Shown: one piece after another, positions 1 to 8,786 of the stretch | Position numbering within the stretch: position 1 is the stretch's first letter | Layout of the letters: the number at the start of each line of letters is the position of its first letter | Source of the DNA: Persicitalea sp038235275 | GTDB taxonomy: Bacteria; Bacteroidota; Bacteroidia; Cytophagales; Spirosomataceae | Direction: 5' to 3' | Length of the DNA stretch: 64,000 nt | Assembly (NCBI GenBank): GCA_038235275.1 | Contig: JBBSUC010000028.1 | Span: 1 to 64,000 of the forward strand | Notes under the pieces: model-generated | Databases searched by the model: none | What the model was told of the DNA's origin: nothing | What the model saw: the letters and a program-made list of their open reading frames with translations, nothing else | Position numbers and translations under genes: made by a program

Positions 1-114
1 CGAATAAAACGTTATCGAATTGCTTCAGACCGTTTGAGAATGCGCGATTTTGAGAAGTATGACGACACTTTGGAGGTGTGTGCTGGCCTTTGGAATTTCT
101 ATTCAATGAATTGA
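1..114 (+). CDS. C-terminal end of a DDE transposase-like protein (5' end outside window)
   Basis: The frame is open from the first base and stops at 112-114, giving 37 residues. The tail has the look of the C-terminus of IS5-like DDE transposases: a basic run (RIKRYRI), a D-R-x-R pair, then a hydrophobic stretch ending in CAGLWNF, which resembles the usual C-G-L-x-N-F ending. No terminal inverted repeat could be located after the stop, so I cannot say whether the element is complete on its other side. The call rests on pattern memory of the family and a short stretch only. Confidence 0.45.
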   Translation, partial: RIKRYRIASDRLRMRDFEKYDDTLEVCAGLWNFYSMN

Positions 115-139
115 TTTATAATATTGCAACAAGTCTATT

Positions 140-670
140 ATGAAAACTTTATTGTTTTATAGTTTAATACTAGTATTAAACCTCACATCTTCTTACGCCC
201 AACTACCATCATCAGATAAGCAGGTAGTGAAAGTCGGTGGCGAAGATTATAGGATCAGTACGTCAGGAAAAAGCAAAATTATTAGTAATGTTAAATCAGA
301 CCAATACTCTAATCGTAAGCTTCCCTATAACCTTGACGATCTAGATATGAGCGGAATAAATGCCGCTCGAACCAGCACGGACATCATTAAGGAAATAAAG
401 AGAACACTATCAATGAGTCGTATGGATAAGATGTCCAAAAATAATGATATAATGACCATAACAGTAGTTTTTAATTCAAGTGGAAAAATAAACCACGTTG
501 ACTACTTTGTTTATGGCACAAGTACCATTTCTGTGCAGGATATTGCGATAATTGACGAAGCTATTAAAAAGAATGTTAAGGTTTCAATGACTAAACCAGA
601 ACTATATAAAAAACTACCATATGTGGTCTTTATTCCACATCATATACGTTTCGCTAAGTTATATCCATAA
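140..670 (+). CDS. Secreted hypothetical protein, paralogue of the next gene
   Basis: This 176-residue protein starts with a clear Sec signal peptide (about residues 1-20, ending SSYAQ). I do not recognise the family. It shares with the next gene the motif DLDMSGI in the middle, and near the C-terminus TKPELY followed by a hydrophobic strand and IRFAKL, so the two are tandem duplicates. The region is noticeably AT-richer than the genes to its right and lies just after a transposase remnant, which hints at recent acquisition (inference). A 7-bp hairpin (677-683/689-695) follows the stop and may be a weak terminator. Confidence 0.75.
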   Translation: MKTLLFYSLILVLNLTSSYAQLPSSDKQVVKVGGEDYRISTSGKSKIISNVKSDQYSNRKLPYNLDDLDMSGINAARTSTDIIKEIKRTLSMSRMDKMSKNNDIMTITVVFNSSGKINHVDYFVYGTSTISVQDIAIIDEAIKKNVKVSMTKPELYKKLPYVVFIPHHIRFAKLYP

Positions 671-730
671 TGGGATTGCTCTTGAAAAAAGAGCAGCAAG
701 TTCGAATACTTACTCCTCTTTTTTGTTACA

Positions 731-1249
731 ATGAAAATCAAGCTTTTAATAATTCAGCTAAGTTTCATTTATTATATTCCTGCTCATGCTCAGCTTTTCA
801 CGAAAGAGGAGCGTCTGACTAAGGCAGAAAATGAAACATATAAAGTAATTACCATAGATGAAGGAACTACGATTCAGACCAGCAAATCCGAATTCACAGG
901 TAAAAAACTTTCCTATGGGTCTGACTTAGATATGAGTGGAATAGACATCAGACAGACCAGTAAGCGAATTTTTGCCCAGGTGCAAAAGGTTTTTTCCGAC
1001 GAGCGGCGACGGGAACTAGCCGAAAAAAACGAGAGCATAGGTATAAAACTATATATGCTCCCGAACGGGAAAATAAGAGAAATAGAATTTTATGTAGCAA
1101 AAAATCGAACATTGACCTTATCCGAAATAGAAGATCTGGACGATGCCATACGCAAAAACGTGACCGTTCCGATAACGAAACCTGAATTATACAGAGGAAT
1201 ACCTTTCATAGTATTTCTTTCACAGCCCATACGCTTCGCCAAACTATAA
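731..1249 (+). CDS. Secreted hypothetical protein, paralogue of the previous gene
   Basis: This 172-residue protein has a signal peptide (residues 1-20, ending AHAQ) and the same conserved blocks as its upstream neighbour: DLDMSGI, then TKPELYRGIPF and PIRFAKL at the end. The middle part is diverged and more charged. The C-terminal third has alternating strands and could be a small alpha/beta domain, but I cannot name it. It ends 3 bases before the convergent stop of cysS. Codon use and base composition match the upstream paralogue, not cysS. Confidence 0.75.
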   Translation: MKIKLLIIQLSFIYYIPAHAQLFTKEERLTKAENETYKVITIDEGTTIQTSKSEFTGKKLSYGSDLDMSGIDIRQTSKRIFAQVQKVFSDERRRELAEKNESIGIKLYMLPNGKIREIEFYVAKNRTLTLSEIEDLDDAIRKNVTVPITKPELYRGIPFIVFLSQPIRFAKL

Positions 1250-1252
1250 TTC

Positions 1253-2737
1253 TTACTCCTCATACGCCCAATCGATGCGGTGCTTCATATCCCGAATCAC
1301 CAGCCCCTGATTTTTGAAATAAGAACGCACTTCATCGACTTTGTCGTACTGCTGTGCGGTTTTGTATTCGCGGTAGAGGTTCAGCATTCCGCTCAGCACG
1401 GCGGTGCCTTCGGCGGCTTCCTCCTGCAAACCCAGGACGTCTTCCATGAACGTCACGAAGTTTTCTTTTAGTTTGGTAAAAAGTTCTTCGCCCAAAGCGG
1501 CTACTTTCAACTGGTTCATGTAAAGCATATTGACGTACTTCAACGAATTGAAGAGGTGCGCGATGGCGACGGACGTGTTGAGGTCGTCGTTCATGCCGTC
1601 GTAGAAGCCCTGCAACGATTGTTCGAGGTCAGCCCGTTTTTTCTCATCCGGCGCTATACCATCCTCGGCGGTGTATTCCAGCGTTTTCACGATACGCAGA
1701 CCATTAGCCAGCCGCTTAAAGCCTTTTTGGGCGGCCTTCAGGGCGTCGTTCGAGAAATCCAGGGTGCTACGGTACTGGCTTTGCAGCATAAAAAATCGCA
1801 CCGTCATGGGGCTGTACGCCTGGTCGAGCAACTCATGATCGCCGCTGAATAGCTGCGCGGGCAGAAACGAATTGCCCAGCGACTTCGACATCTTTTGACC
1901 GTTGACCGTCAGCATATTCGTGTGCATCCAGTAGCGTACCGGGTCGGTGCCGGTGAGACCCTTGCCCTGCGCGATTTCGCACTCGTGGTGCGGGAATTTC
2001 AGGTCCATTCCGCCGCCGTGAATGTCGAACTGGGTACCCAAGTACTTGGCACTCATGCAAGTGCATTCGAGGTGCCAGCCAGGAAAGCCACGGCCCCAAG
2101 GCGAATTCCACTGCATGAGGTGTTCGGGCGAGGCATTTTTCCAAATGGCAAAATCGAGCGGATTACGCTTCTCCGACTGTCCGGCCAGGTCGCGGGTTTC
2201 GTTCAGCAGGTCTTCCAGAATGCGGCCCGAAAGTTTGCCGTAGTCATTGCCCGCCTCATTGTAAGCTTTTATATCAAAATAAACCGAACCCTGCGATTCA
2301 TAGGCCAGTCCTTTCGCGATCAAATCCTGTACGGCCTCGATCTGCTCGATGAGGTGGCCTGTGGCGGTGGGTTCGATGCTGGGCGGCAGGATGTTGAAAT
2401 CCTCCATCACGCGGTGGAAGTCGTTGGTGTAGCGCTGCACGATTTCCATCGGTTCCAACTGCTCCAGCTTTGCCATGCGGCCAATTTTGTCCTCACCCTC
2501 GTCGCCGTCGCCCACCAAGTGGCCCACGTCGGTGATGTTACGGACGTAGCGCACCTTATAACCCATGTGCATCAGGTACCGAAACAGCAAGTCGAACGTC
2601 ATGAACGTGCGGACGTTGCCGAGGTGCGCGTTGTTATAAACCGTCGGCCCGCAGACGTACATGCCCACGTAAGGCGGAGAAAGCGGTTCAAATACGTCCT
2701 TCTGGCGGGTGAGGGTGTTGTATATTTTCAAGGACAT
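1253..2737 (-). CDS. cysS: Cysteine--tRNA ligase
   Basis: Class I aminoacyl-tRNA synthetase charging tRNA-Cys in the cytoplasm; 494 residues, the normal length. The N-terminus carries the zinc-binding Cys29 in CGPTVYN and the HIGH-type motif HLGN (38-41). The KMSKS loop is intact at 282-286. The mid-domain motifs WHLEC and FPHHECE hold the other expected zinc ligands. The C-terminal part is the usual anticodon-binding helical domain. It starts at an ATG and is the only gene of its transcription unit here; a possible minus-strand -7 box (TACTTTTG) lies at 2826-2819. Confidence 0.98.
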   Translation of the reverse strand: MSLKIYNTLTRQKDVFEPLSPPYVGMYVCGPTVYNNAHLGNVRTFMTFDLLFRYLMHMGYKVRYVRNITDVGHLVGDGDEGEDKIGRMAKLEQLEPMEIVQRYTNDFHRVMEDFNILPPSIEPTATGHLIEQIEAVQDLIAKGLAYESQGSVYFDIKAYNEAGNDYGKLSGRILEDLLNETRDLAGQSEKRNPLDFAIWKNASPEHLMQWNSPWGRGFPGWHLECTCMSAKYLGTQFDIHGGGMDLKFPHHECEIAQGKGLTGTDPVRYWMHTNMLTVNGQKMSKSLGNSFLPAQLFSGDHELLDQAYSPMTVRFFMLQSQYRSTLDFSNDALKAAQKGFKRLANGLRIVKTLEYTAEDGIAPDEKKRADLEQSLQGFYDGMNDDLNTSVAIAHLFNSLKYVNMLYMNQLKVAALGEELFTKLKENFVTFMEDVLGLQEEAAEGTAVLSGMLNLYREYKTAQQYDKVDEVRSYFKNQGLVIRDMKHRIDWAYEE

Positions 2738-2935
2738 TTAATCAGTGGAGAATGGAGAGTTGAGAATGGAGAGTTATTTTTGGCCCGGAGCTTGATCTAA
2801 CCATTTTTACAATAGGTGCAAAAGTAGGAAATTGGGGAGCAAAAATAGAACCTTTGTCGATTCGTGCGATGGAGTAAAACCGTTTTCCTTAACTTCGCCG
2901 CTGTTATTTGCTTATTCTAAGTCCCAGCAATCTTT

Positions 2936-3808
2936 ATGACTCCCTACCAGCAGCCCAGGGTTATTGCGGAAATTGGCTGCAACCACATGGGGCAGTTCGA
3001 GACGGCGAAGGAACTAATCCGGCTCTCACGGGAGTGCGGGGCAGAGTACGCCAAATTCCAGAAACGCAACTCCCGCGAACTCCTGACCACCGACCAGTAC
3101 GACGCGCCGCACCCGGTGCCGTACAACGCCTACGGTGCCAGTTACGGCGCGCACCGCGAGTACCTGGAATTCAGCCAGGCGCAACATGCTGACTTAAAGC
3201 AGTACGCCGAGTCGGTCGGGATCGGCTACGCGACTTCGGTGTGGGACGTGACTTCGGCCAAACAGATTATCGAGTTGAAGCCCGATTTTATCAAAGTCCC
3301 CTCGGCCTGTAACAATAATTACGAAATGCTGCGGCTACTGCGCGACGATTACCGGGGCGATGTCCACGTATCGACGGGCATGACCACACAGGACGAAATC
3401 GCCCAATTCGTGGCTTTTTTTGAGGAGACCGATCAAGCCCGGCAGCGACTCGTGATTTATAGCTGCACGTCGGGCTACCCGGTGCCTTTCCGGGATGTTT
3501 GCCTGTTGGATATCAGGCGAATTAAGGAAAAATATAGCGAGCGGATTAAGGAAATCGGCTTCTCAGGCCATCATCTGGGCATCGCGGTGGATGTGGCGGC
3601 CTACACGTTGGGGGCCGTTTGGGTTGAGCGGCACTTTACTAAAGACCGCACATGGCGCGGTACCGACCACGCTGCTTCGCTGGAAGTGCCAGGGCTACAA
3701 AAGCTGGTGCGCGACCTGGAACATACTTACGAGGCGTTGACTTACAAGCCTAGTGAGATTTTGGAAATTGAGAAAGTGCAATGGGAGAAGCTGAAGTATA
3801 GAAAGTAG
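2936..3808 (+). CDS. NeuB-like sugar-acid synthase, TIM-barrel only
   Basis: The 290 residues match the N-acetylneuraminate synthase (NeuB) family TIM barrel: AEIGCNHMG near the start, FIKVPSA in the middle, and a C-terminal HFTKDRTWRGTDHAAS block equivalent to the family's HFTLD...DHxAS motif. Family members condense phosphoenolpyruvate with an amino sugar to make sialic-acid-like nonulosonates. The protein ends right after the barrel, so the C-terminal SAF (antifreeze-like) domain usual in NeuB (about 345 aa) is missing. No other nonulosonate gene is nearby; udk follows after 22 bases. The substrate is unknown. Confidence 0.85.
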   Translation: MTPYQQPRVIAEIGCNHMGQFETAKELIRLSRECGAEYAKFQKRNSRELLTTDQYDAPHPVPYNAYGASYGAHREYLEFSQAQHADLKQYAESVGIGYATSVWDVTSAKQIIELKPDFIKVPSACNNNYEMLRLLRDDYRGDVHVSTGMTTQDEIAQFVAFFEETDQARQRLVIYSCTSGYPVPFRDVCLLDIRRIKEKYSERIKEIGFSGHHLGIAVDVAAYTLGAVWVERHFTKDRTWRGTDHAASLEVPGLQKLVRDLEHTYEALTYKPSEILEIEKVQWEKLKYRK

Positions 3809-3830
3809 GTGTGAGATTTTGTAATTATCT

Positions 3831-4445
3831 ATGAACAAACCTTTTATTGTCGGGATTACGGGCGGGAGTGCTTCGGGGAAGACCTTTTTTATGAAAAGTC
3901 TACTCGCTGCATTTCGCGACGACGAGATTTGCCGCATCTCGCAGGATAATTACTACCTGCCCATCCACCAAATCCCGAAAGACCGGAATGGGGTGGAGAA
4001 TTTCGATTTGCCCGAAACCATCGATCACGCGCTTTTTGCGCAACATATCGCCGAACTGCGGGAAGGAAAAGAGGTTCAGCAGCGCGAATACACGTTCAAT
4101 AATCCGCTGGTCATCCCGAAAATTCTATTTTTCCAGCCGACGCCTATCATTATTGTCGAAGGGCTTTTCTTGTTCTATTTCCCAGAGGTTGCGGAATTAA
4201 TTGATTTAAAGATATTCGTGGACGCCAAGGAACATATCAAGATCAAGCGGCGCATCGTTCGCGACAATAACGAGCGCGGCTACGATCTGGAAGATGTCCT
4301 GTACCGCTGGGAAAACCACGTGGCACCCACCTACGACAAGTACATCAAACCCCTCCGCGCCGAAGCCGACATCATCATCAACAACCACGATCGTTTCGAC
4401 CGGGGACTGGATGTGGTGGTGGCGTATTTACGGACGAAAGTCTGA
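3831..4445 (+). CDS. udk: Uridine kinase
   Basis: Cytosolic P-loop kinase of pyrimidine salvage (uridine/cytidine to UMP/CMP). The 204 residues begin with a Walker A motif GGSASGKT (11-18), followed by DNYY, the nucleoside-binding ENFDLPETID region, IIVEGLF (Walker B-like strand), and an RRIVRDNNERG segment matching the family's R-R-x-x-R-D lid. Length and order of motifs match bacterial Udk. It is probably co-transcribed with the NeuB-like gene 22 bases upstream and converges on the KDPG aldolase gene. Confidence 0.93.
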   Translation: MNKPFIVGITGGSASGKTFFMKSLLAAFRDDEICRISQDNYYLPIHQIPKDRNGVENFDLPETIDHALFAQHIAELREGKEVQQREYTFNNPLVIPKILFFQPTPIIIVEGLFLFYFPEVAELIDLKIFVDAKEHIKIKRRIVRDNNERGYDLEDVLYRWENHVAPTYDKYIKPLRAEADIIINNHDRFDRGLDVVVAYLRTKV

Positions 4446-4453
4446 GTTTCCCT

Positions 4454-5122
4454 TCAACCGCGCAACTCCTTCACATATCCCAAACACTCCGCAATCTTCT
4501 GCTCCACCCAGTCGTAATCCTGCCGGGTCAGTACATCCTTGGGAAACAGGTGCGACCCCATTCCCACGCAGTAGGCTCCCGCACCGAACCACTCGGCGAA
4601 GCTTTCGCGCGTAGGACGCACGCCGCCCGTCACCATAATTTTAAGGTCGGCCATCGGACCGCGTACTGCTTTCACAAAGCCTGAGCCGAGGACCTCGCCG
4701 GGGAATAACTTCACAACTTCGGCTCCCGCCTGTCGGGCATTGTATATCTCGGTAACCGTCATCACGCCGGGAATCCAGGGTATTTCGGCGGCGGCGCAGG
4801 CGGTGCCCACGGCAGGATTCAGCGCGGGTGTCACCACGAAATCGGCCCCGGCGTAAATGAACTTGTTAGCGGCTTCGTCGTCGTAAATCGTGCCGATGCC
4901 CATCGCCATATCGGGCAGATGTTCGTGGGCGTAAGCAACGAGATGCTCGAAGGTTGCCAAAGCGTTTGCGCCTCGGTTAGTAAACTCGAACACCCGCAGT
5001 CCCGCCCGGTGCGAAGCTTTCAAAACCTCGATTGCCACAGCGGCATCATCGTGGTAAAATAGTGGCAATATGCCCCCTTCGTGCAGGGAGTTGAGGACGG
5101 TATCTTTACTGATGCAAGCCAT
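4454..5122 (-). CDS. eda: KDPG/KHG aldolase (2-dehydro-3-deoxyphosphogluconate aldolase)
   Basis: Class I aldolase splitting 2-keto-3-deoxy-6-phosphogluconate into pyruvate and glyceraldehyde 3-phosphate. The 222-residue protein has the family's TIM-barrel signatures: MGIGTIYD, DFVVTPALNP, the Schiff-base lysine in VVKLFPG (Lys138), and MVTGGV. It follows the KDG kinase gene on the same strand across 134 bases that contain an octamer repeat. With the kinase it forms the last two steps of uronate breakdown. Directly before its ATG lies a copy of the GTTGACAGTTGATA intergenic motif (5130-5144). Confidence 0.95.
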   Translation of the reverse strand: MACISKDTVLNSLHEGGILPLFYHDDAAVAIEVLKASHRAGLRVFEFTNRGANALATFEHLVAYAHEHLPDMAMGIGTIYDDEAANKFIYAGADFVVTPALNPAVGTACAAAEIPWIPGVMTVTEIYNARQAGAEVVKLFPGEVLGSGFVKAVRGPMADLKIMVTGGVRPTRESFAEWFGAGAYCVGMGSHLFPKDVLTRQDYDWVEQKIAECLGYVKELRG

Positions 5123-5196
5123 TTTTCTTAGTTGACAGTTGATAACTTTACTTCATTAGAATAAATAGGGAACTTCCGCACATCATCTCAAACTGC

Positions 5197-5257
5197 CCTT
5201 TGTGCCTTTGTGCCTTTGTGCCTTTGTGCCTTTGTGCCTTTGTGCCTTTGTGCCTTT
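5197..5257. repeat. Octamer tandem repeat, 7 copies of CCTTTGTG
   Basis: Seven perfect copies of CCTTTGTG run from 5197 to 5252, followed by a partial copy that merges with the stop codon of the KDG kinase gene (5257-5259 on the minus strand). It sits in the short gap between kdgK and eda. A perfect array like this can change length by slippage. Confidence 0.95.
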
Positions 5258-6252
5258 TATCGCTTTATCCTTCCCGACGTCTCCCCCTGCCGGACGGCTT
5301 CCACCTCCGCTTCGGTACAGACGAGAGCGTCGCCTTCGATGGTATGTTTCAGGGCCGAGGCCGCCACGCCGAATTCCAGGGCTTTCTGCTCATCGTTAAA
5401 ATTCAGCAGACCGTGAATGAGCCCGGCGATGAAGGCGTCGCCGCCACCCACGCGATCCACGATGGGGTTGATGTCCACGTCGGCGGTTTCCAGCATCGTT
5501 TTGCCGTTCCACAAGAAAGCTTTCAGTAAGTTATGGCTGGCGCTCAGGGAGGTGCGCTGCGTGTCCACGACGCGGCTCACTTGGGGGAAGGCCTGTTGTA
5601 ATTTCACGCAGGCGTCCAGAAAATCGCTGCATTCGATACCGAATATTTCTTTGACGTTGATGTGGTTGGCGATTACGATGTCGGTACCAGCCGTAAGTTC
5701 GGGTAGGATATCGGCGGGTGTTTTGCCGTATTTCCAAAGGTTAGAGCGGTAAAAAATATCGCCCGACACGGTGATCCCCTTTTTGCGAGCAGCTTGTATC
5801 CCCTGCAAGCAGGCATCGGCAGCCTCCTGCGAGAGGGCAGGCGTGATGCCCGCCCAGTGAAACCAAGTCGCGTCTTTCAGAATTTCTTCCCAATCAAACG
5901 ACTGCGGATCGGCGGTGGCAAAAGATGATCCCGCCCGGTCGTACACGATTTGGCTGCCGCGCAGGGCAGCACCCGTTTCGAGGTAGTAGACCGCCATGCG
6001 CGGCCCGCCGAACTGAATGTGCGAAATGTCCACGCCGTGAAAACGCAGGTACTGCGCTGCCGCCCGACCCACGGGCGAATCGGGAAAGCGGGTCACGTGG
6101 GCGGTACGGTGGCCCCAGTAGGCGAGGGCAGAGGCGACGTTGGCCTCGCCACCGGCGTAGGTGACGTCGAAAGAGCGAGTTTGCTCAAAGCGAGAATATC
6201 CGGGGGTACTCAGGCGCAGCAGTACTTCGCCGATGGTAACGATTTGAGCCAT
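5257..6252 (-). CDS. kdgK: 2-dehydro-3-deoxygluconate kinase (PfkB family)
   Basis: Phosphorylates 2-keto-3-deoxygluconate with ATP to give the aldolase substrate. The 331-residue protein is a PfkB/ribokinase-fold sugar kinase: TYAGGEANVASALA at the substrate-binding N-terminal region, and the PfkB signature 2 DRVGGGDAF with the catalytic base Asp272. It precedes the KDPG aldolase gene on the same strand, supporting the KDG rather than another sugar specificity. A -7 box for this gene lies at 6336-6329 and the gene diverges from the inositol oxygenase gene. Specificity within PfkB is inferred mainly from context. Confidence 0.9.
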   Translation of the reverse strand: MAQIVTIGEVLLRLSTPGYSRFEQTRSFDVTYAGGEANVASALAYWGHRTAHVTRFPDSPVGRAAAQYLRFHGVDISHIQFGGPRMAVYYLETGAALRGSQIVYDRAGSSFATADPQSFDWEEILKDATWFHWAGITPALSQEAADACLQGIQAARKKGITVSGDIFYRSNLWKYGKTPADILPELTAGTDIVIANHINVKEIFGIECSDFLDACVKLQQAFPQVSRVVDTQRTSLSASHNLLKAFLWNGKTMLETADVDINPIVDRVGGGDAFIAGLIHGLLNFNDEQKALEFGVAASALKHTIEGDALVCTEAEVEAVRQGETSGRIKR

Positions 6253-6328
6253 GTAGAGGGGCGGTCGGGAATCATTGAACGGCCAAGACTCGTTCAGATT
6301 AAGAAATTGGTTTCTTTTTGTAGAAAAA

Positions 6329-6336
6329 CAAAGGTA
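6329..6336 (-). promoter_or_regulatory. Candidate -7 box for kdgK (TACCTTTG)
   Basis: On the minus strand the sequence reads TACCTTTG, a full match to the Bacteroidota -7 consensus TAnnTTTG, 77 bases before the kdgK start. I see no good -33 TTG at the expected distance, so the call is tentative. Confidence 0.45.
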
Positions 6337-6446
6337 TGGATTTTCGTAAAGTAAGGAAGCCTGCCTTCAACTTTGGCTAGGCCGAGTTTTTTTTATTAAA
6401 AAAACCGTAATTTTATGTTCCAAAATTGAAAAAACCATTTACAGAT

Positions 6447-7304
6447 ATGAAAGCCGACATCCAGAATCCGCTGCCGAGCCTCGACGTATGGGAAGACGAC
6501 GTCCTGACCCGCTACCCTGAACCCTTCGAGAAAGCCAAGGAAGATTACCGCAACTACGACGAGCCGGGGCGTGATTCGGTGCGGGAGTTTTATCGACTGA
6601 ACCATACCTACCAAACCTACGATTTTGTGCAGGAGAAGGAGGCCGAATACCTCAAATTTGATAAAAAGGAAATGCCGATTTGGGAAGCCTTCGATTTCCT
6701 GAATACGCTCGTGGACGACTCCGACCCCGATACCAACCTCGACCAATGGCAGCATTTACTGCAAACTTCGGAAGCTATCCGCGCCGATGGTCACCCCGAT
6801 TGGTTCGTGCTGGTGGGTCTGATGCACGACATGGGAAAGGTGTTGTGCCTGTTCGACGAGCCGCAGTGGGCCGTGGTGGGTGATACTTTTCCGGTGGGTT
6901 GCGCCCATTCCGATAAGATCGTTTATCCCGAATACTTCGCCGCCAATCCTGATACCTACGACGAGCGGTATAACACCAAGTATGGTGTGTACGAACCCAA
7001 CTGCGGTCTGAACAACGTCCACATGTCGTGGGGACACGACGAGTACGTCTATCAGATGACGAAGCACGGGATGCCCGAAGAAGGACAGTATATGCTCCGC
7101 TACCACTCGTTCTACGCCCAGCACCGGGAAGAGGCTTACAACCATTTGATGGACGACCACGACCGCGCGATGTTTGCCTGGGTGAGGAAATTCAATCCCT
7201 ACGATTTGTATTCCAAAGTGCCCACGCCACCCGATTGGCAGAAACTGCGTCCTTACTACGAGGATTTGGTGGCCAAGTATTTGCCGGGAGCTTTGAAATT
7301 CTAA
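6447..7304 (+). CDS. Inositol oxygenase (MIOX)
   Basis: Di-iron HD-domain oxygenase that turns myo-inositol plus O2 into D-glucuronate. The 285-residue protein matches the eukaryote-type MIOX family along its whole length: WQHLLQTSE (first His ligand), GLMHDMGK (His-Asp pair), EPQWAVVGDTFPVGC, MSWGHDEY (His), RYHSFY (His) and the late Asp in MFAWVRKFNPYDLY. All six iron ligands are thus present. I chose the ATG at 6447 over a TTG at 6426 because family similarity begins after it. It lies 9 bases before the symporter gene and diverges from kdgK, suggesting inositol catabolism through glucuronate. Confidence 0.95.
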   Translation: MKADIQNPLPSLDVWEDDVLTRYPEPFEKAKEDYRNYDEPGRDSVREFYRLNHTYQTYDFVQEKEAEYLKFDKKEMPIWEAFDFLNTLVDDSDPDTNLDQWQHLLQTSEAIRADGHPDWFVLVGLMHDMGKVLCLFDEPQWAVVGDTFPVGCAHSDKIVYPEYFAANPDTYDERYNTKYGVYEPNCGLNNVHMSWGHDEYVYQMTKHGMPEEGQYMLRYHSFYAQHREEAYNHLMDDHDRAMFAWVRKFNPYDLYSKVPTPPDWQKLRPYYEDLVAKYLPGALKF

Positions 7305-7313
7305 GCCTCCTCC

Positions 7314-8687
7314 ATGCTTGGATTCTGGATCGTCGGCTACCTTTTTCTGAATCTGGGTATTGGTTTTTGGGCCTCGCGGCGGGTTTCTACCACCCAGGAC
7401 TTTGTCCTGGCGGGGCGGAATCTGCCGCTTTTGCTGGCTGCCTCGGCCACATTCGCCACCTGGTTTGGCTCCGAAACCATCATGGGCGCTCCCACCGAAT
7501 TTATTCAGCATGGGGTGCTGGGTGTGATCGAAGACCCGTTCGGGGCGGCTTTATGTCTGTTCCTGGTGGGTATATTCTTTGCCCGCCGCTTTTACCAAAT
7601 GAACATCATTACGTTCTGCGATTACTACCGGATTCGGTACGGTCGTCGGGCAGAACTGCTGTCGGCGATTCTCATCATTCCTTCGTATTTCAGTTGGATC
7701 GCCGCGCAACTCCTGGCGATGGGCATGGTGCTGAAAATCGTGCTGGGTTGGCCGCTTATCGGGTGCATTCTGCTGAGTTCAGCCGTTGTGATCCTTTACA
7801 CTGTCTGGGGCGGGATGTGGTCGATTTCCATCACGGATTTTTTGCAAACAATCCTGATCATCATAGGATTGAGTATCGTCGCTGTCATTCTTTACCAAGA
7901 AACGGGTGGCCTGGATCGCATCACTGAAAAACTTCCCGACGGCTTCTTCCGCTTTTATCCCGAATTTACTTTTAAAGGTTCAATAGAATATTTCGCGGCC
8001 TGGATTACGATTGGGCTAGGTTCCATTCCGCAGCAGGACGTTTTTCAGCGGGTGATGTCGGCGCGGTCGGCGCAAACGGCGGTGCGGGCCACGCTGATTT
8101 CCTCCTTCATGTACCTGAGCGTGGCGCTTCTCCCGCTTTTTATCGCCCTCTGCGGCCACCTGCTGTATCCCGAACTGGAACTGACCAATGGACAGATGAT
8201 TATCCCGCAAATGGTACTGCTGCACACGGGATTGCCGCTACAAATCCTATTTTTCGGAGCCTTAGTCTCGGCCATCCTTAGCACCACGAGCAGCGCCATC
8301 ATGGCCCCGGCGGCGGTACTGGGCGAGAATATCGTCAAGTTTTTCCGCCCCGAACTCACCGATCGACAGCTACTGCTGGTCATTCGGCTAGGTATCGTGC
8401 TGATCACTGTCATCTGCATTTTCATGGCCACCACCCGCGAAAGTATTTTCGAACTCGTAGCCGAATCCTCGGCGTTCAGTCTGGTTTCACTATTTGTGCC
8501 GCTGGCGGCGGGTATTTACTGGCCGCGAGCCAACGCCCTGGGATGTCTGCTTTCGATGGTAGCCGGGCTGAGCGTGTGGCTGGGCTGCGTTTGGCTCGAA
8601 ACCGAGTATCCGCCACTGATTTACGGTTTGCTGGCGAGTGGGTTGGGAATGCTTGTTGGGGTAGGTTTTGGCAAGAAAGGAGAGTGA
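7314..8687 (+). CDS. Sodium:solute symporter (SSS family)
   Basis: The 457-residue protein is almost entirely membrane helices (about 12-13) and fits the SSS/SGLT family: an early GRNLPLLLAASATFATWFG core motif, then FCDYYRIRYGRRAELLSA, and the conserved IPQQDVFQRVMSAR segment with Arg. Such carriers use the Na+ gradient to import sugars, polyols or organic acids. It starts 9 bases after the inositol oxygenase stop and is surely co-transcribed, so myo-inositol or a uronate is the likely substrate (inference from context). No periplasmic partner is encoded nearby. Confidence 0.9.
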   Translation: MLGFWIVGYLFLNLGIGFWASRRVSTTQDFVLAGRNLPLLLAASATFATWFGSETIMGAPTEFIQHGVLGVIEDPFGAALCLFLVGIFFARRFYQMNIITFCDYYRIRYGRRAELLSAILIIPSYFSWIAAQLLAMGMVLKIVLGWPLIGCILLSSAVVILYTVWGGMWSISITDFLQTILIIIGLSIVAVILYQETGGLDRITEKLPDGFFRFYPEFTFKGSIEYFAAWITIGLGSIPQQDVFQRVMSARSAQTAVRATLISSFMYLSVALLPLFIALCGHLLYPELELTNGQMIIPQMVLLHTGLPLQILFFGALVSAILSTTSSAIMAPAAVLGENIVKFFRPELTDRQLLLVIRLGIVLITVICIFMATTRESIFELVAESSAFSLVSLFVPLAAGIYWPRANALGCLLSMVAGLSVWLGCVWLETEYPPLIYGLLASGLGMLVGVGFGKKGE

Positions 8688-8786
8688 TTGAAATTTAACC
8701 ACCAAGGCGTACTCCTGTCATTATTAGTAAAACACGCACCATTTTTACCCGTCGCTTCGTTCAAAAGCAAAGCAGCGCGTCCGGCT

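Noticed and set aside
1895..2800. Long plus-strand open frame opposite cysS
   Set aside because: It is the antisense of a perfectly conserved synthetase; its sequence has no family features and it starts and ends inside cysS.
5202..5399. Plus-strand frames across the CCTTTGTG array (Leu/Cys/Val/Pro repeats)
   Set aside because: Low-complexity translation of the repeat joined to antisense of kdgK.
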